This document shows positions 25,336 to 33,907 of a DNA stretch of 64,000 nucleotides, piece after piece. Each line of letters opens with the position of its first letter. The first letter of the stretch is position 1. The translations under genes were made by a program, and so were the position numbers. The stretch lies in contig OZ242360.1 in assembly GCA_965208775.1 (NCBI GenBank), positions 2,356,001-2,420,000 on the forward strand, written 5' to 3'. Source of the DNA: JAPOVO01 sp026708165 (GTDB lineage: Bacteria; Chloroflexota; UBA11872; VXNJ01). The notes beneath the pieces were generated by a model. It worked only from the letters and a program-made list of their open reading frames with translations. It was not told the origin of the DNA and did no database searches.

Positions 25336-26255
25336 CGGTCTTTCCCGAACCCTTCGCCCACGAGCCGTACTTCAAGCTCCAGATCGACGTTGAAGAGTTT
25401 TCGCACCGCAGCTTGGGCGTCTTCGATCAGCGTCCAAACGTCGGATGCGGTGGCTCCGCCTTCGTTGACTATGAAGTTGGCGTGTTTGGTTGAAATAACG
25501 GCGCGGCCATGCCGCCGTCCCTTGAGTCCGGCGCGGTCGATCAGTCTGCCGGCGTAGTCACCCGGCGGGTTTTTGAAAACGGACCCGGCGCTTCGCGCAG
25601 CAGGCTGAGTGTCGCGGCGGCGGCGGGAGAGGTCGGTGATCCGGCGTCTGGAGGTTTCGGCATCGCCGCTCCGGCGGCGAAGAATGGCGCTGACGACGAT
25701 TGGGTTTCCGTCGGTGTGGCGGAGCTTGCTGTGCCTGTAGCCGAACTGAAGCGATTGGTTGTCCATGGTGGTCAAGTCTCCGGCGGTCCAGACATCAGCC
25801 GATTCAAGGATGTCCGCCATTTCGGTCCCGAAACATCCGGAGTTTCCGAAAACCGAGCCGCCGACGGTTCCGGGAATTCCGACGCCGAATTCCAGTCCCG
25901 CGTATCCGCGAGCGGCGCACCAATGCGCGAGCCTTCCCATAAGGACGCCGGAATCGGCTTGTATCCGGCCGTCATTCAGATCGCGGATCTCGCGGCCGAC
26001 ATTGCGGACAACGAGACCTCGCACGCCTTTGTCACCCACCAGCAGGTTCGAGCCTTCTCCGATCACAAGCACCGGGATATCGTGGCGGTGGCAGTGGTCG
26101 AGCACGGCGATCAGGTCTGCAGTCTGGCTGACTTCAACGTAATTCTCCGCCGGACCGCCGACGCCGAGGTAGGTGTGGGCGGAAAGGGGCTGCCCCTGTT
26201 TGAGGTCTAGCTGGAATGGCCATTCGGTGGCGAGCGGCACGGTCACTGTGATCAC
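25332..26255 (-). CDS. murB: UDP-N-acetylenolpyruvoylglucosamine reductase MurB
   Basis: This 307-residue FAD enzyme reduces the enolpyruvyl group to make UDP-MurNAc. FAD-binding motifs are VIGEGSNLLVGDKG and GLEFGVGIPGTVGGSVFGNSG; the catalytic Ser lies in AGSVFKNPPGDYAGRLID and the catalytic Glu near the end. It begins QPLSAHTYLGVGGPA, the usual N-terminal entry. The GTG at 26255 overlaps the murC stop by four bases (GTGA). A longer open frame upstream is only murC sequence in another phase. Confidence 0.95.
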   Translation of the reverse strand: MITVTVPLATEWPFQLDLKQGQPLSAHTYLGVGGPAENYVEVSQTADLIAVLDHCHRHDIPVLVIGEGSNLLVGDKGVRGLVVRNVGREIRDLNDGRIQADSGVLMGRLAHWCAARGYAGLEFGVGIPGTVGGSVFGNSGCFGTEMADILESADVWTAGDLTTMDNQSLQFGYRHSKLRHTDGNPIVVSAILRRRSGDAETSRRRITDLSRRRRDTQPAARSAGSVFKNPPGDYAGRLIDRAGLKGRRHGRAVISTKHANFIVNEGGATASDVWTLIEDAQAAVRKLFNVDLELEVRLVGEGFGKDR

Positions 26256-27664
26256 GTCCGAAGCCAGTCCGCGACGGAGCAGCTTAGAGAGTTGATGTCG
26301 CCCGCGCCCATGATGAGGAGGAGGTCGCCATCCCGGGCGGAGTCTTGAATCTCGCGGAAACAGCCATCGAGGGTGGGCTGAAAGGTGGTCGTTTCTCCAC
26401 CGATTGCCGCAGCCAGATCGCGGCCCGAAATCCGGGAATCCCCCTCGCGTCCGCTCGGGGAGAAGATCTCGGCGATTGTCACCCGATCGGCTCCGTCGAA
26501 CGATCTTGCGAACTCTTCCATGAAGTCCTCGGTCCTGCCCCGGAGGTGTGGCTGGAAGACGACCCACAAGCGCTCGGACTGGATGGCGCGAGCGGCCCGG
26601 ATGGAGGCTCGCACCTCGGTGGGGTGGTGGGAGTATTCCTCGACTACCGATATTCCGCGCTCTTGGGCGAGCAGCTGGAATCTGCGGTCGACTCCCGAAA
26701 ACTCGGCGAGAGCACGTGCCGACGTCCGAGGGTCAACTCCAACTTCCTTCGCAGCGGCTATCGCCGCGAGGGCGTTGTAGGCGTTGTGGAGTCCCGGCAC
26801 GGCAAGCTGGACGCGGTGTGTGGCGCCTGATGGGCCGACGGCGGTGAACTCGGATGACCACCCGGCCGGCCGGTACTCTTCGATCTTCCAATCGCCTTCC
26901 TCGCCGAACCACAAGAGGGAGCAGGAAGTGTCGGTGGCTACGGACTTCACCAAAGGCCCTTCGTTGCGGATCAAGAGCGTTCCGTCTTTATGGACTCTGC
27001 CAGCGAACGCGCAGTAGTCGTCTACCATGTTTTCTACCGAACCGAAATAGTCGAGATGGTCCGGCTCGACGTAAGTGATAAGCGCAACGTCGGGGTTGTA
27101 TTCGAGAAACGCACTGTCGTATTCGTCGGCTTCGACCACCAGATGCTCGCCCGCGCCCCAGCGGGCGTTTCCACCGAGGTCCCGGGAATCAGCTCCGATG
27201 AGAAAACCGGGGTACAGTCCGGCTCTATCCAGGATGAGGGCGATCATCGCGGTCGTGGTGGTCTTGCCGTGGGTTCCGGCCACGGCAATGCCGGACTTTT
27301 CGCCCATCAGACGGCCAACGATTTCGGCGCGGCGCATGATGGGGATGCCCAGTTCGGCGGCCCTGCGCAGCTCCGGATTGTCGGACCCGATCGCCGCCGA
27401 GAAAACGACTGCGTCGGCGTCTTCGACGTTGGCTGAATCGTGGCCGATCGCGATCGCCGCGCCGGACTCGACCAGCCGGTCGGTATAGCTCGATGGGGAG
27501 ACGTCGGACCCGGAAACGTTGTAGCCGCGTTCGAGGAGAACGCGCGCGATTCCGCTGAGCGCCATTCCGCCGATACCGATCAAATGTACCTGCTGGGCTG
27601 TGGCCGCGAAAGGGCCACCGAACAGACTTGACAAGGGGCGACCGGTCTCTTGATCCAAGATCAT
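26252..27664 (-). CDS. murC: UDP-N-acetylmuramate--L-alanine ligase MurC
   Basis: This 470-residue Mur ligase adds the first stem-peptide residue. The N domain begins with HLIGIGGMALSGIARVL, then the ATP loop GTHGKTTTTAM near 130-140, VEADEYDSAFL, and the C-terminal EYSHHPTEVRASI block. Length fits. The ATG overlaps the murG stop by four bases, so murG-murC-murB-ftsQ are made by coupled translation. Confidence 0.97.
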   Translation of the reverse strand: MILDQETGRPLSSLFGGPFAATAQQVHLIGIGGMALSGIARVLLERGYNVSGSDVSPSSYTDRLVESGAAIAIGHDSANVEDADAVVFSAAIGSDNPELRRAAELGIPIMRRAEIVGRLMGEKSGIAVAGTHGKTTTTAMIALILDRAGLYPGFLIGADSRDLGGNARWGAGEHLVVEADEYDSAFLEYNPDVALITYVEPDHLDYFGSVENMVDDYCAFAGRVHKDGTLLIRNEGPLVKSVATDTSCSLLWFGEEGDWKIEEYRPAGWSSEFTAVGPSGATHRVQLAVPGLHNAYNALAAIAAAKEVGVDPRTSARALAEFSGVDRRFQLLAQERGISVVEEYSHHPTEVRASIRAARAIQSERLWVVFQPHLRGRTEDFMEEFARSFDGADRVTIAEIFSPSGREGDSRISGRDLAAAIGGETTTFQPTLDGCFREIQDSARDGDLLLIMGAGDINSLSCSVADWLRT

Positions 27665-28761
27665 GCGTCCCCTCGGGTTGCGATTTGAATCAGCCGTTCG
27701 GCTATGGATTCGGCTGCCCCGCGGTTTGCTAAACCCGCGGCGGCCGAGGCCATTTTCTGCAGGCGGCGTCGATCCGAGAGCAGCTTGCGGACGGCGTTTA
27801 TGAGCGATTCGCCGCTCAGGTCGCTTTCCCTGAGGACGACCGCCGCGCCGGCGTCGGACATTCTCTGGGCGTTTGCGTGCTGGTGCCCCCCGGCGAAGAG
27901 ACCGGGGATGAGAATCGAGGGGAGTCCGGCGGCGGCCAACTCGTGGGTAGAACCGCCGGCCCGGGCCACGGCCAAATCGGAGGCCGCCATAAGATCGGCC
28001 ATGCCGTGCTTGAGGTATGCGATAGGGCAGTAGTGATCCCTGATGCGGTCGGGAAGCGCTGACTTCATGGTCTGATATTCGGTTACATGGGTGGGGCCGG
28101 TCAGATGGACTAACACGCCCAACTCAAGCAGGGACTCCAGGACAGAGCCAACGGCCTCGTTAATCGCGCCCGCTCCCTGACTGCCGCCGACGACCAATAT
28201 GACGGGGCGGCCGGCGGGCAAGCCGTGCAGGCGGCGCGCCCGGTCGGGGTCGGGATGGTCGAATTCGGAGCGCAGCGGCAGTCCGGTGACGCGCACGTCG
28301 GCACGAGGAAACGCGTGCCGGGCCTGTTCAGTGGCGACTGAGACGTGCCCTGAAAGCCGTCCGATGATCTTCGCCGCGCGGCCGGGACTGGCGTCGACGG
28401 CAACGAGAATCTGCGGCACTTTGCGGAGCAGACAGGCCGCCGCGCCGGGTACGGACGCGTAGGCCCCGGTGCTGAGAGCGGCGTTGGGTCTGAAGTCGCC
28501 CACCGTCTTGAACGCCGCGAAGATGGCCAAGCTCATTCGCAAGGAGTTCAGAGGCAGCCGAAAACCCGCGCCTGTCAAGCCTGCTGCGCCGGTAGGCTGA
28601 AAGGCATAGCCGGCGTATTCGAATAGCTCGCGGTCAGCTGGCGAACTGCCACCTATGGCGAGTACAGACAGCCCGGGATCACGCTTTCTGACGGCTTCGG
28701 CCACCGATATCGCGGGAAGTATGTGGCCCGCCGTTCCGCCGCCATTGATTAGAAGCCTCAT
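27661..28761 (-). CDS. murG: lipid II synthase MurG (GT28 glycosyltransferase)
   Basis: This 366-residue peripheral membrane transferase adds GlcNAc to lipid I to make lipid II. Glycine-rich loops are NGGGTAGHILPAI at 6-18 and VVGGSQGAGAINEAV mid-protein; the C-terminal domain has VARAGGSTHELAAAGLPSIL, the UDP-sugar-binding signature. The start is ATG at 28761, overlapping the ftsW stop by four bases. The open frame upstream is ftsW in another phase. Confidence 0.96.
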   Translation of the reverse strand: MRLLINGGGTAGHILPAISVAEAVRKRDPGLSVLAIGGSSPADRELFEYAGYAFQPTGAAGLTGAGFRLPLNSLRMSLAIFAAFKTVGDFRPNAALSTGAYASVPGAAACLLRKVPQILVAVDASPGRAAKIIGRLSGHVSVATEQARHAFPRADVRVTGLPLRSEFDHPDPDRARRLHGLPAGRPVILVVGGSQGAGAINEAVGSVLESLLELGVLVHLTGPTHVTEYQTMKSALPDRIRDHYCPIAYLKHGMADLMAASDLAVARAGGSTHELAAAGLPSILIPGLFAGGHQHANAQRMSDAGAAVVLRESDLSGESLINAVRKLLSDRRRLQKMASAAAGLANRGAAESIAERLIQIATRGDA

Positions 28762-29906
28762 GTCGATTTGTGCAACCCCGCAGACCTCGCGATGTTGATC
28801 AGAACGCCCATCATTGCAAGGGAAACGATGAGAGACGTGCCGCCGTTGCTGATGAAGGGAAGGGGGATGCCGGTGACCGGATAGAGTCCGACGACGACGC
28901 CCATGTTCACGAATGCCTGAGCGGATATCTGAAACGCTATTCCCGCCGCCACGCACCTGCCAAATCTGTCGGGCGCCATGTAGGCTACCCACAGTCCGCG
29001 CGCGAGGAGCGCCAGGAACATCAGCAATATCAGACTGGTCCCGATGAGGCCGAATTCTTCGCCGATCAACGCGAACACTGAGTCGGTGGTAGCCGCCGGA
29101 AGGTACGAGTACTTGGCGGTCCCAAGGCCGAGCCCTTTGCCTGTGACACCTCCCGAACCCAGGGCCAGCAGCGCCTGCTGGGATTGATATCCGGAGTCGA
29201 GAGGATTCGCATCAAATCCGAGGAACGTGCGGAGCCGCGTCAACTGGTATGGATTGAAGGCTATCGAAATCGCCGCGAGTCCGACTCCTAACGGAATGAC
29301 GCACAGGAGATGCCAGGCTTTGACGCCGGCGGTGATCGCCACGGCTCCGACGGTCATGCAGACGAGAACGGCGGTCCCGAGATCAGGCTCTAAAACTATA
29401 AGGAGAATGGGCAGTGCAACTATCGCCACACCCAAGGCGAACCAGCGAAACTGGTTGAGTTTGGGTCCTAACATGACGGCCCAGTAGGAAATGTGAATGA
29501 TCAACGCTGGCTTAACTAGCTCGCTAGGTTGGAAGCTGAAGCCCGGCAATTCCAGCCAACGTTTTGGAGTTCCTCCGGAAACTGCGCCGGGCAAGAGGAC
29601 CAACACGAGCAAGCCGATAGCGACCAGGTATGCGATCCAGCTACGTTCGCCGAGCCGTCGGTAGTCGATCTGGGAGAAGACGAGCGCAACCGCGATTCCG
29701 ACCAGCGTGAGAGCCAGGTGTCGCACCGTGGAAGCGGCGAAAGGACCGGTTTCCTGATAGGCGGTCGGCATGGAGGCGGACGTAACCGCAACGACGCCGA
29801 TGAGCGGCAGCAACACGGTGAGGATGAGGAGAACCGGATCCAAGGCAGGCCATGAGAGGACGCTTTCCTCTAGAAATCTGAATCTTCGCGTTACGCTCGC
29901 ACTCAA
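28758..29906 (-). CDS. ftsW: SEDS-family septal peptidoglycan polymerase FtsW
   Basis: This 382-residue protein with about ten membrane helices polymerises lipid II together with the class B penicillin-binding protein encoded just upstream. Markers are PKRWLELPGFSFQPSELVK, GYQSQQALLALGSGG and the C-terminal FISNGGTSL. I place the start at TTG 29906 because its TTGA overlaps the pbp stop; upstream sequence is in the pbp region. FtsW rather than RodA is inferred from the cluster. Confidence 0.93.
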   Translation of the reverse strand: MSASVTRRFRFLEESVLSWPALDPVLLILTVLLPLIGVVAVTSASMPTAYQETGPFAASTVRHLALTLVGIAVALVFSQIDYRRLGERSWIAYLVAIGLLVLVLLPGAVSGGTPKRWLELPGFSFQPSELVKPALIIHISYWAVMLGPKLNQFRWFALGVAIVALPILLIVLEPDLGTAVLVCMTVGAVAITAGVKAWHLLCVIPLGVGLAAISIAFNPYQLTRLRTFLGFDANPLDSGYQSQQALLALGSGGVTGKGLGLGTAKYSYLPAATTDSVFALIGEEFGLIGTSLILLMFLALLARGLWVAYMAPDRFGRCVAAGIAFQISAQAFVNMGVVVGLYPVTGIPLPFISNGGTSLIVSLAMMGVLINIARSAGLHKST

Positions 29907-31666
29907 TTGTCGCTCCCGGGCTTGATGCGCAAGTGCGAGAAGACCCTGTCCACCAGCGAGCGGAATACCGGCGAGGCGACCGCCGAGCCCCATGTTCCAC
30001 TGCTAGGCCGGTCGACCTTGACGAGAATGAGTACTCTGGGGGCTTCTGTGGGTCCAAAGCCGATGTAAGAGGCGATTGTCTGCTCGGGAAGAATGCCGCC
30101 ACTGACGGGAATTTCGGCGGTGCCGGTCTTGCCCACGGTCGAGTATTTTTTGCTCAGCGCCAGGTTGGTCGGAATCGTATGTTCGGCGTTGTACATCATT
30201 TCGATGATGGTTTTGGCGGTGTCGGGACGCACAACCTGGGCGACAGTCTCCGATTCACTCTGAGCGGTCTCGCCAGACGGATGGATTTGACTTTTAACTA
30301 CGCGTGGCTTGACTAACATTCCACCGTTGGCAATCGCTCCGAAAGCGGCAGCCATCTGGAGCGGCGTGACGGAGATGCTCTGCCCGAAGGAGTTTGCGGC
30401 AAGGTCGGATGGGTACCACTCCGAGTGTCCGCGCGTCTTCAGGATTCCAGGCACCTCTCCGGCCAGGTCGACCCCTGTGTTCTTGCCAAAACCGAATGCG
30501 CGGACATATGCGTAGAACTTGTCGGCTCCCAACCGATCGGCAACGTAGATCGCTCCGGTGTTGGTAGATTTGGCGAGAACGCCGGTCATGGTCTGATTGG
30601 GGTAGGTCCGGTCGTCCCAATTCCTGAATTCAACGCCCCAGTATTCATAATTATTGGGCAGGTTGTGAGTCGATCGGGGACTAATGACTCCGGCGTCAAG
30701 TCCGGCGGCCATGGTCATGATCTTGAAAGTCGAGCCGGGATCGAATACGAGTGAAACGGCGGGGTTGAGGAAGTTGGGTCCAATGAAGGCGTACTCGTGG
30801 AGCTTGGCTGGATTGAACGTTGGCCGGTTGGCCATGGCGAGGATGTCGCCGTTCCTGGGATCGGTTATGAGGATTGTCCCACCGTGGGCGCCGAACGCGG
30901 CAAGAGCGCCTTCGAGCTCCTGCTCGGCCATGTGTTGAACGCGCCGGTCGATGGTCAGGGTGAGGTTGGCGCCAGCTTGCGGCGGCAGCGGATCGTATCT
31001 GCCGACGGGGATGTTTCTGCCGAGCGGGTCCTGATCGCGTATCAGAAAGCCGGGTTTGCCGGTTAGCTCTTCGTCATAAAACGCTTCGACACCCGCCTGC
31101 CCGACACCTGCGCCGTTGACGAATCCCACGACATGGGAGGCGAGTGATCCGTTGGGATAGACGCGTCTCGACACGGGTTCCAGCGCAACTCCCGGCAATT
31201 CTCCGCTTTCAATGCCCTGCCTTATGATCTCGCTACGGTCGAGCTCGACGGCATCGGCAATGACCGCGTACCTTCTCGATGGGTCGCCTACCTTGAGCAT
31301 TATCGGATCGGGATCGCCGCCGAGAATTGTCGACAGGCGATCGGCTATCGCGCCGGCGTCAAATGCCGCCATAATGTCGGGTGCGGCTATTACCTTGTGA
31401 ACAGGCTGGCTTAGCGCCATGGCGGCGCCGTCGGAGCTGGCGATTTCGCCCCGCCTGGCGGTGAGCAACTCTTCGCTACGTTGCTGCAAGCTGGCGTTGG
31501 CGGCTAGACCGGCGGACTCGGTGACCTGCCATTTGACGAGCCGCTGGCCGATCAGAGCGGCCATGGCAGTCCCGCCGAGAGCCAGCAGCACGAGGCGTCT
31601 GGGATGTCCCGGCTCGCTTTGTCGCGGCCGGTCTTCGTTTGGATCAGTCAACGGGTTGGCCGGCAA
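29903..31666 (-). CDS. ftsI: class B penicillin-binding protein (FtsI/PBP2-like transpeptidase)
   Basis: This bitopic membrane enzyme, 587 residues, crosslinks septal peptidoglycan. There is one N-terminal helix (RLVLLALGGTAMAALIG). The dimerisation/pedestal domain carries GSLASHVVGFVN. The transpeptidase motifs are SxxK as STFK at 312-315, SxN as STN at 367-369 and KTG at 513-515. TTG starts at 31666 or 31651 are both possible; both follow or overlap the ftsL-like gene end. Downstream ftsW overlaps by four bases, a fixed functional pair. Confidence 0.94.
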   Translation of the reverse strand: MPANPLTDPNEDRPRQSEPGHPRRLVLLALGGTAMAALIGQRLVKWQVTESAGLAANASLQQRSEELLTARRGEIASSDGAAMALSQPVHKVIAAPDIMAAFDAGAIADRLSTILGGDPDPIMLKVGDPSRRYAVIADAVELDRSEIIRQGIESGELPGVALEPVSRRVYPNGSLASHVVGFVNGAGVGQAGVEAFYDEELTGKPGFLIRDQDPLGRNIPVGRYDPLPPQAGANLTLTIDRRVQHMAEQELEGALAAFGAHGGTILITDPRNGDILAMANRPTFNPAKLHEYAFIGPNFLNPAVSLVFDPGSTFKIMTMAAGLDAGVISPRSTHNLPNNYEYWGVEFRNWDDRTYPNQTMTGVLAKSTNTGAIYVADRLGADKFYAYVRAFGFGKNTGVDLAGEVPGILKTRGHSEWYPSDLAANSFGQSISVTPLQMAAAFGAIANGGMLVKPRVVKSQIHPSGETAQSESETVAQVVRPDTAKTIIEMMYNAEHTIPTNLALSKKYSTVGKTGTAEIPVSGGILPEQTIASYIGFGPTEAPRVLILVKVDRPSSGTWGSAVASPVFRSLVDRVFSHLRIKPGSDN

Positions 31667-32132
31667 CGCTTTGGGACGTCCCGTGAATCAGCTCGTTGAG
31701 CCTGATGAGAACCTTTTCCCACCATTGCGGCTCGGCAACCCTAACGGGTTCGAACCATGGCGGGTCGGAGAAGTCGACGCCGTCGGGCAGCTCGGGCATC
31801 GGAACAATGTTCTGTTGGTCGATTTCGACCATGTCGAGGTCCAGGGTCGCTGTTCGTTCGATTGTGGAAAGGTCATGGAACCTGGCAAGCTCGACGCGCA
31901 GAGCCTCTTGCTTGAACAGCTCGATGGCCAATTCTTCCTCGAGTAGGGCTGCCCTCGAGCCCATCTGGACGAGCAACTGAATTTGCAGGACGTACAAGAG
32001 CGAGAGCACGAAAGCGCCGATCAGAGCCGCTAGCAACAGCCTGGCCGGACGCAGTCCTACCAGTAGGTCGACGCCGGATATCGTGCGTTTGGCGGTGGCG
32101 GGGAATCGAATTCGTAGTCCGGCGAGCGCCAT
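31644..32132 (-). CDS. FtsL-like septum protein
   Basis: This 162-residue protein sits between rsmH and the penicillin-binding protein, the normal place of ftsL. A cytoplasmic segment of about 30 residues precedes a hydrophobic helix (LLLAALIGAFVLSLLYVL). It is followed by a short coiled-coil-like stretch (LEEELAIELFKQEALRVELARF) whose length fits FtsL/DivIC. The C-terminal 60 residues are acidic and Pro-rich and are not part of the usual fold. FtsL is poorly conserved, so assignment leans on position and topology. The ATG shares one base with the rsmH stop. Confidence 0.75.
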   Translation of the reverse strand: MALAGLRIRFPATAKRTISGVDLLVGLRPARLLLAALIGAFVLSLLYVLQIQLLVQMGSRAALLEEELAIELFKQEALRVELARFHDLSTIERTATLDLDMVEIDQQNIVPMPELPDGVDFSDPPWFEPVRVAEPQWWEKVLIRLNELIHGTSQSVAGQPVD

Positions 32133-33031
32133 CAGCCAACCAGGACCTCAGCGGCGCGAAGCCGTGCGCTGCGGCTTCGGGGGTTGGATCGGACCTCGTT
32201 TTCATCGGGGCGCAGAGGCTTGGGCGTCAGGATTCGAAGAGCACCACGTTTCTGCGCGGTTCGGATGAAGTTCTTTACGATGCGGTCTTCGAGGCTGTGG
32301 AATGAGATAACCACCAAACGGCCTCCGGCGGCAAGAACCTCGAGCGCGGCCTGGAGTCCCAGCCTTAGATTCTCCAGCTCGTTGTTGACGTAGATCCGAA
32401 GGGCCTGAAACGTGCGAGTCGCGGGGTGAATTCGCCCACGGCTGGGCCGCAGAGCCCGCGCGACGGTCTGCGCGAGGTCGGTGGTCGTCTCGAAGGGCGC
32501 CTTGCCGCGTCTTGAGACGATGTGGCGGGCGATCCGCCGCGACCGGCGCTCGCCGCCAAACTCATAGATGACGTTGGCCAACTGCTTTTCGCTCAATCGG
32601 GCAATGACGTCTCTCGCGGGTAATCCTGATTGCTGGTCGTAGCGCATGTCGAGGGGACCTTCGGACCGGAAAGAGAAACCGCGGGTGGGATCGTCTATCT
32701 GGGTTGACGAGAAGCCGAGGTCCATCAAGACGCCTGAAACTTCTGAGAATCCGGCCGCACGGGCCGCGTCGGACATGCTGGATAAGTTGGCGACCTTGAG
32801 GGTAACTCGATCTCCAAATCCTCGGAGGCGGGATGTCGCGCGGGCAATGGCCGACGGGTCGGCGTCGAGGCCCAGCAAACGGCTGTGGGGACGGCTGGCT
32901 CGCATAGTCGCCTCGGCATGCCCTCCCAATCCGACGGTTGCATCGATATAATCCCGGCCCTGTGGAGGCAGCAGGTAGGAAAGTACCTGCCGCGTCATTA
33001 CGGGTCGATGATCAGCCTGCGAACCCTCCAT
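32132..33031 (-). CDS. rsmH: 16S rRNA N4-cytosine-1402 methyltransferase RsmH (MraW)
   Basis: This enzyme of about 299 residues N4-methylates C1402. Motif I is DATVGLGGHAEATM; others are LGLDADPSAI, VLMDLGFSSTQID and VVISFHSLEDRIVKNF. Three in-frame starts exist (33076, 33046, 33031). I chose 33031 because it gives the usual short lead before HRPVMTRQVL; none has a clear ribosome site. An inverted repeat at 33051-33072 (GGCGAAG/CTTCGCC) lies just upstream. Confidence 0.93.
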   Translation of the reverse strand: MEGSQADHRPVMTRQVLSYLLPPQGRDYIDATVGLGGHAEATMRASRPHSRLLGLDADPSAIARATSRLRGFGDRVTLKVANLSSMSDAARAAGFSEVSGVLMDLGFSSTQIDDPTRGFSFRSEGPLDMRYDQQSGLPARDVIARLSEKQLANVIYEFGGERRSRRIARHIVSRRGKAPFETTTDLAQTVARALRPSRGRIHPATRTFQALRIYVNNELENLRLGLQAALEVLAAGGRLVVISFHSLEDRIVKNFIRTAQKRGALRILTPKPLRPDENEVRSNPRSRSARLRAAEVLVG

Positions 33032-33050
33032 GGAAATCGGGTGCATGTGA

Positions 33051-33072
33051 GGCGAAGGGGAGGCGCTTCGCC
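33051..33072. other. inverted repeat between mraZ and rsmH
   Basis: GGCGAAG and CTTCGCC pair around an 8-base loop immediately before the chosen rsmH start. If transcribed it would make a 7-bp hairpin that may hide or expose the rsmH ribosome site, or break up the transcript. Confidence 0.4.
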
Positions 33073-33086
33073 CCACATGTCACGCC

Positions 33087-33533
33087 CTAAGTTGGGGAAG
33101 AGGACTGACGGCCGGCGCGCTCGAATATCTCCGGCGCTTCGGCGTCTATAGACGCCTTGCGGCGCTGCCACTCCTCGAGTTGCCAAATTTCGATCTTCGT
33201 ACCCACTCCGATTACCGCCACGTCCTTGCTGATTCCGGCACCCTGCCGGAGTGCGACCGGGATAGTGATTCGCCCCTGGCGGTCAAAGTTGCATTCCTCG
33301 GCGAGAGCAAAAAACTTTCGCTGAGCGTCGCGGGCCCGCTCGGTGAGTTCGTCGAGCTGCAGGATTCGTTGGACTTGCGCTTGCCAAGCGTCGGGAGGAA
33401 AGAAGTGCAGGCACGCCTCGGCTCCCTCGGTAAGCGTGCCGCCTTCGGGCGTGAGGATTCGGAGCTTGTTTGGAATAGTCAAGCGGCCTTTCGCGTCGAG
33501 CGTGTGATAGAACGTCCCTGTGAAAAGCCTCAT
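33087..33533 (-). CDS. mraZ: division/cell wall cluster transcriptional repressor MraZ
   Basis: This 148-residue protein has two AbrB-like SpoVT repeats: the first carries TLDAKGRLTIPNKLR and the second NFDRQGRITIPVALR. MraZ forms a ring and represses its own operon by binding TGGG-type direct repeats upstream. Two such boxes at 33574-33588 are present here. It heads the division cluster. The start is ATG at 33533. Confidence 0.95.
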   Translation of the reverse strand: MRLFTGTFYHTLDAKGRLTIPNKLRILTPEGGTLTEGAEACLHFFPPDAWQAQVQRILQLDELTERARDAQRKFFALAEECNFDRQGRITIPVALRQGAGISKDVAVIGVGTKIEIWQLEEWQRRKASIDAEAPEIFERAGRQSSSPT

Positions 33534-33573
33534 CGTTTCCGTTCGAGTCCACCGGGTAATCCCGGGCGATAAT

Positions 33574-33588
33574 CCCCACTATCTCCCA
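33574..33588 (-). promoter_or_regulatory. MraZ box pair (TGGGA-N5-TGGGG)
   Basis: On the minus strand TGGGA (33588-33584) and TGGGG (33578-33574) are spaced by exactly five bases. That is the spacing of MraZ direct repeats in other bacteria. They lie about 40 bases before the mraZ ATG, where binding would block the promoter's transcript. Confidence 0.6.
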
Positions 33589-33622
33589 CATTGTGACACT
33601 TGATCCATAAAATCCGGCCTAG

Positions 33623-33651
33623 ATTGCAACATATCCCCCACCGTACGTCAA
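33623..33651 (-). promoter_or_regulatory. probable sigma70 promoter of mraZ operon
   Basis: On the minus strand, TTGACG (33651-33646) is followed after 17 bases by TGCAAT (33628-33623). The MraZ boxes lie about 35 bases downstream. The -10 box is weak. Confidence 0.45.
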
Positions 33652-33719
33652 GTCGAAACGGAACAATATTTAATTCGACCGTCTAGTGGGTTTTGAACCT
33701 GGTTTTGGAGCTCTCTTCA

Positions 33720-33796
33720 GGGTTCGTGGTGAGCTTGTCGAAGCACGAACGCTTGACAATCTCGCCACGACGGTTCGACAGGCCCACCATGAACGG
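33720..33796. repeat. dispersed palindromic repeat, family A, two facing copies
   Basis: GTTCGTG (33722-33728) pairs with CACGAAC (33744-33750), enclosing GTGAGCTTGTCGAAG. A second, degenerate copy (GGTTCGACAGGCCCACCATG) follows at 33771-33796, in inverted orientation. Both are related to the elements near 2270, 10800 and 16140. Confidence 0.65.
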
Positions 33797-33907
33797 AAGT
33801 TGCGGTCAGAGGCGGACAAGTAGATCGGGTGGGGCGCCGTGACACGCACGCATTAGTCGGCGGCGTGAGATTCGACGGCGGACCTTCATGCGCCTAGGTT
33901 TGGAGTA

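Larger units (their letters stand above)
33534..33907. other. 374 bp spacer upstream of mraZ, with promoter, MraZ boxes and repeats
   Basis: No coding frame looks genuine here. Toward mraZ it holds the MraZ boxes and a sigma70-like promoter (separate entries). The far half holds two family A repeats at 33722-33796. On the other side is the end of prmC, on the same strand, so this spacer is purely upstream of mraZ. Confidence 0.6.

Noticed and set aside
26256..26567. N-terminal extension of murB by about 100 residues
   Set aside because: The extension is Arg/Pro-rich out-of-frame murC sequence; the GTG at 26255 gives the normal MurB N-terminus and a typical four-base overlap.
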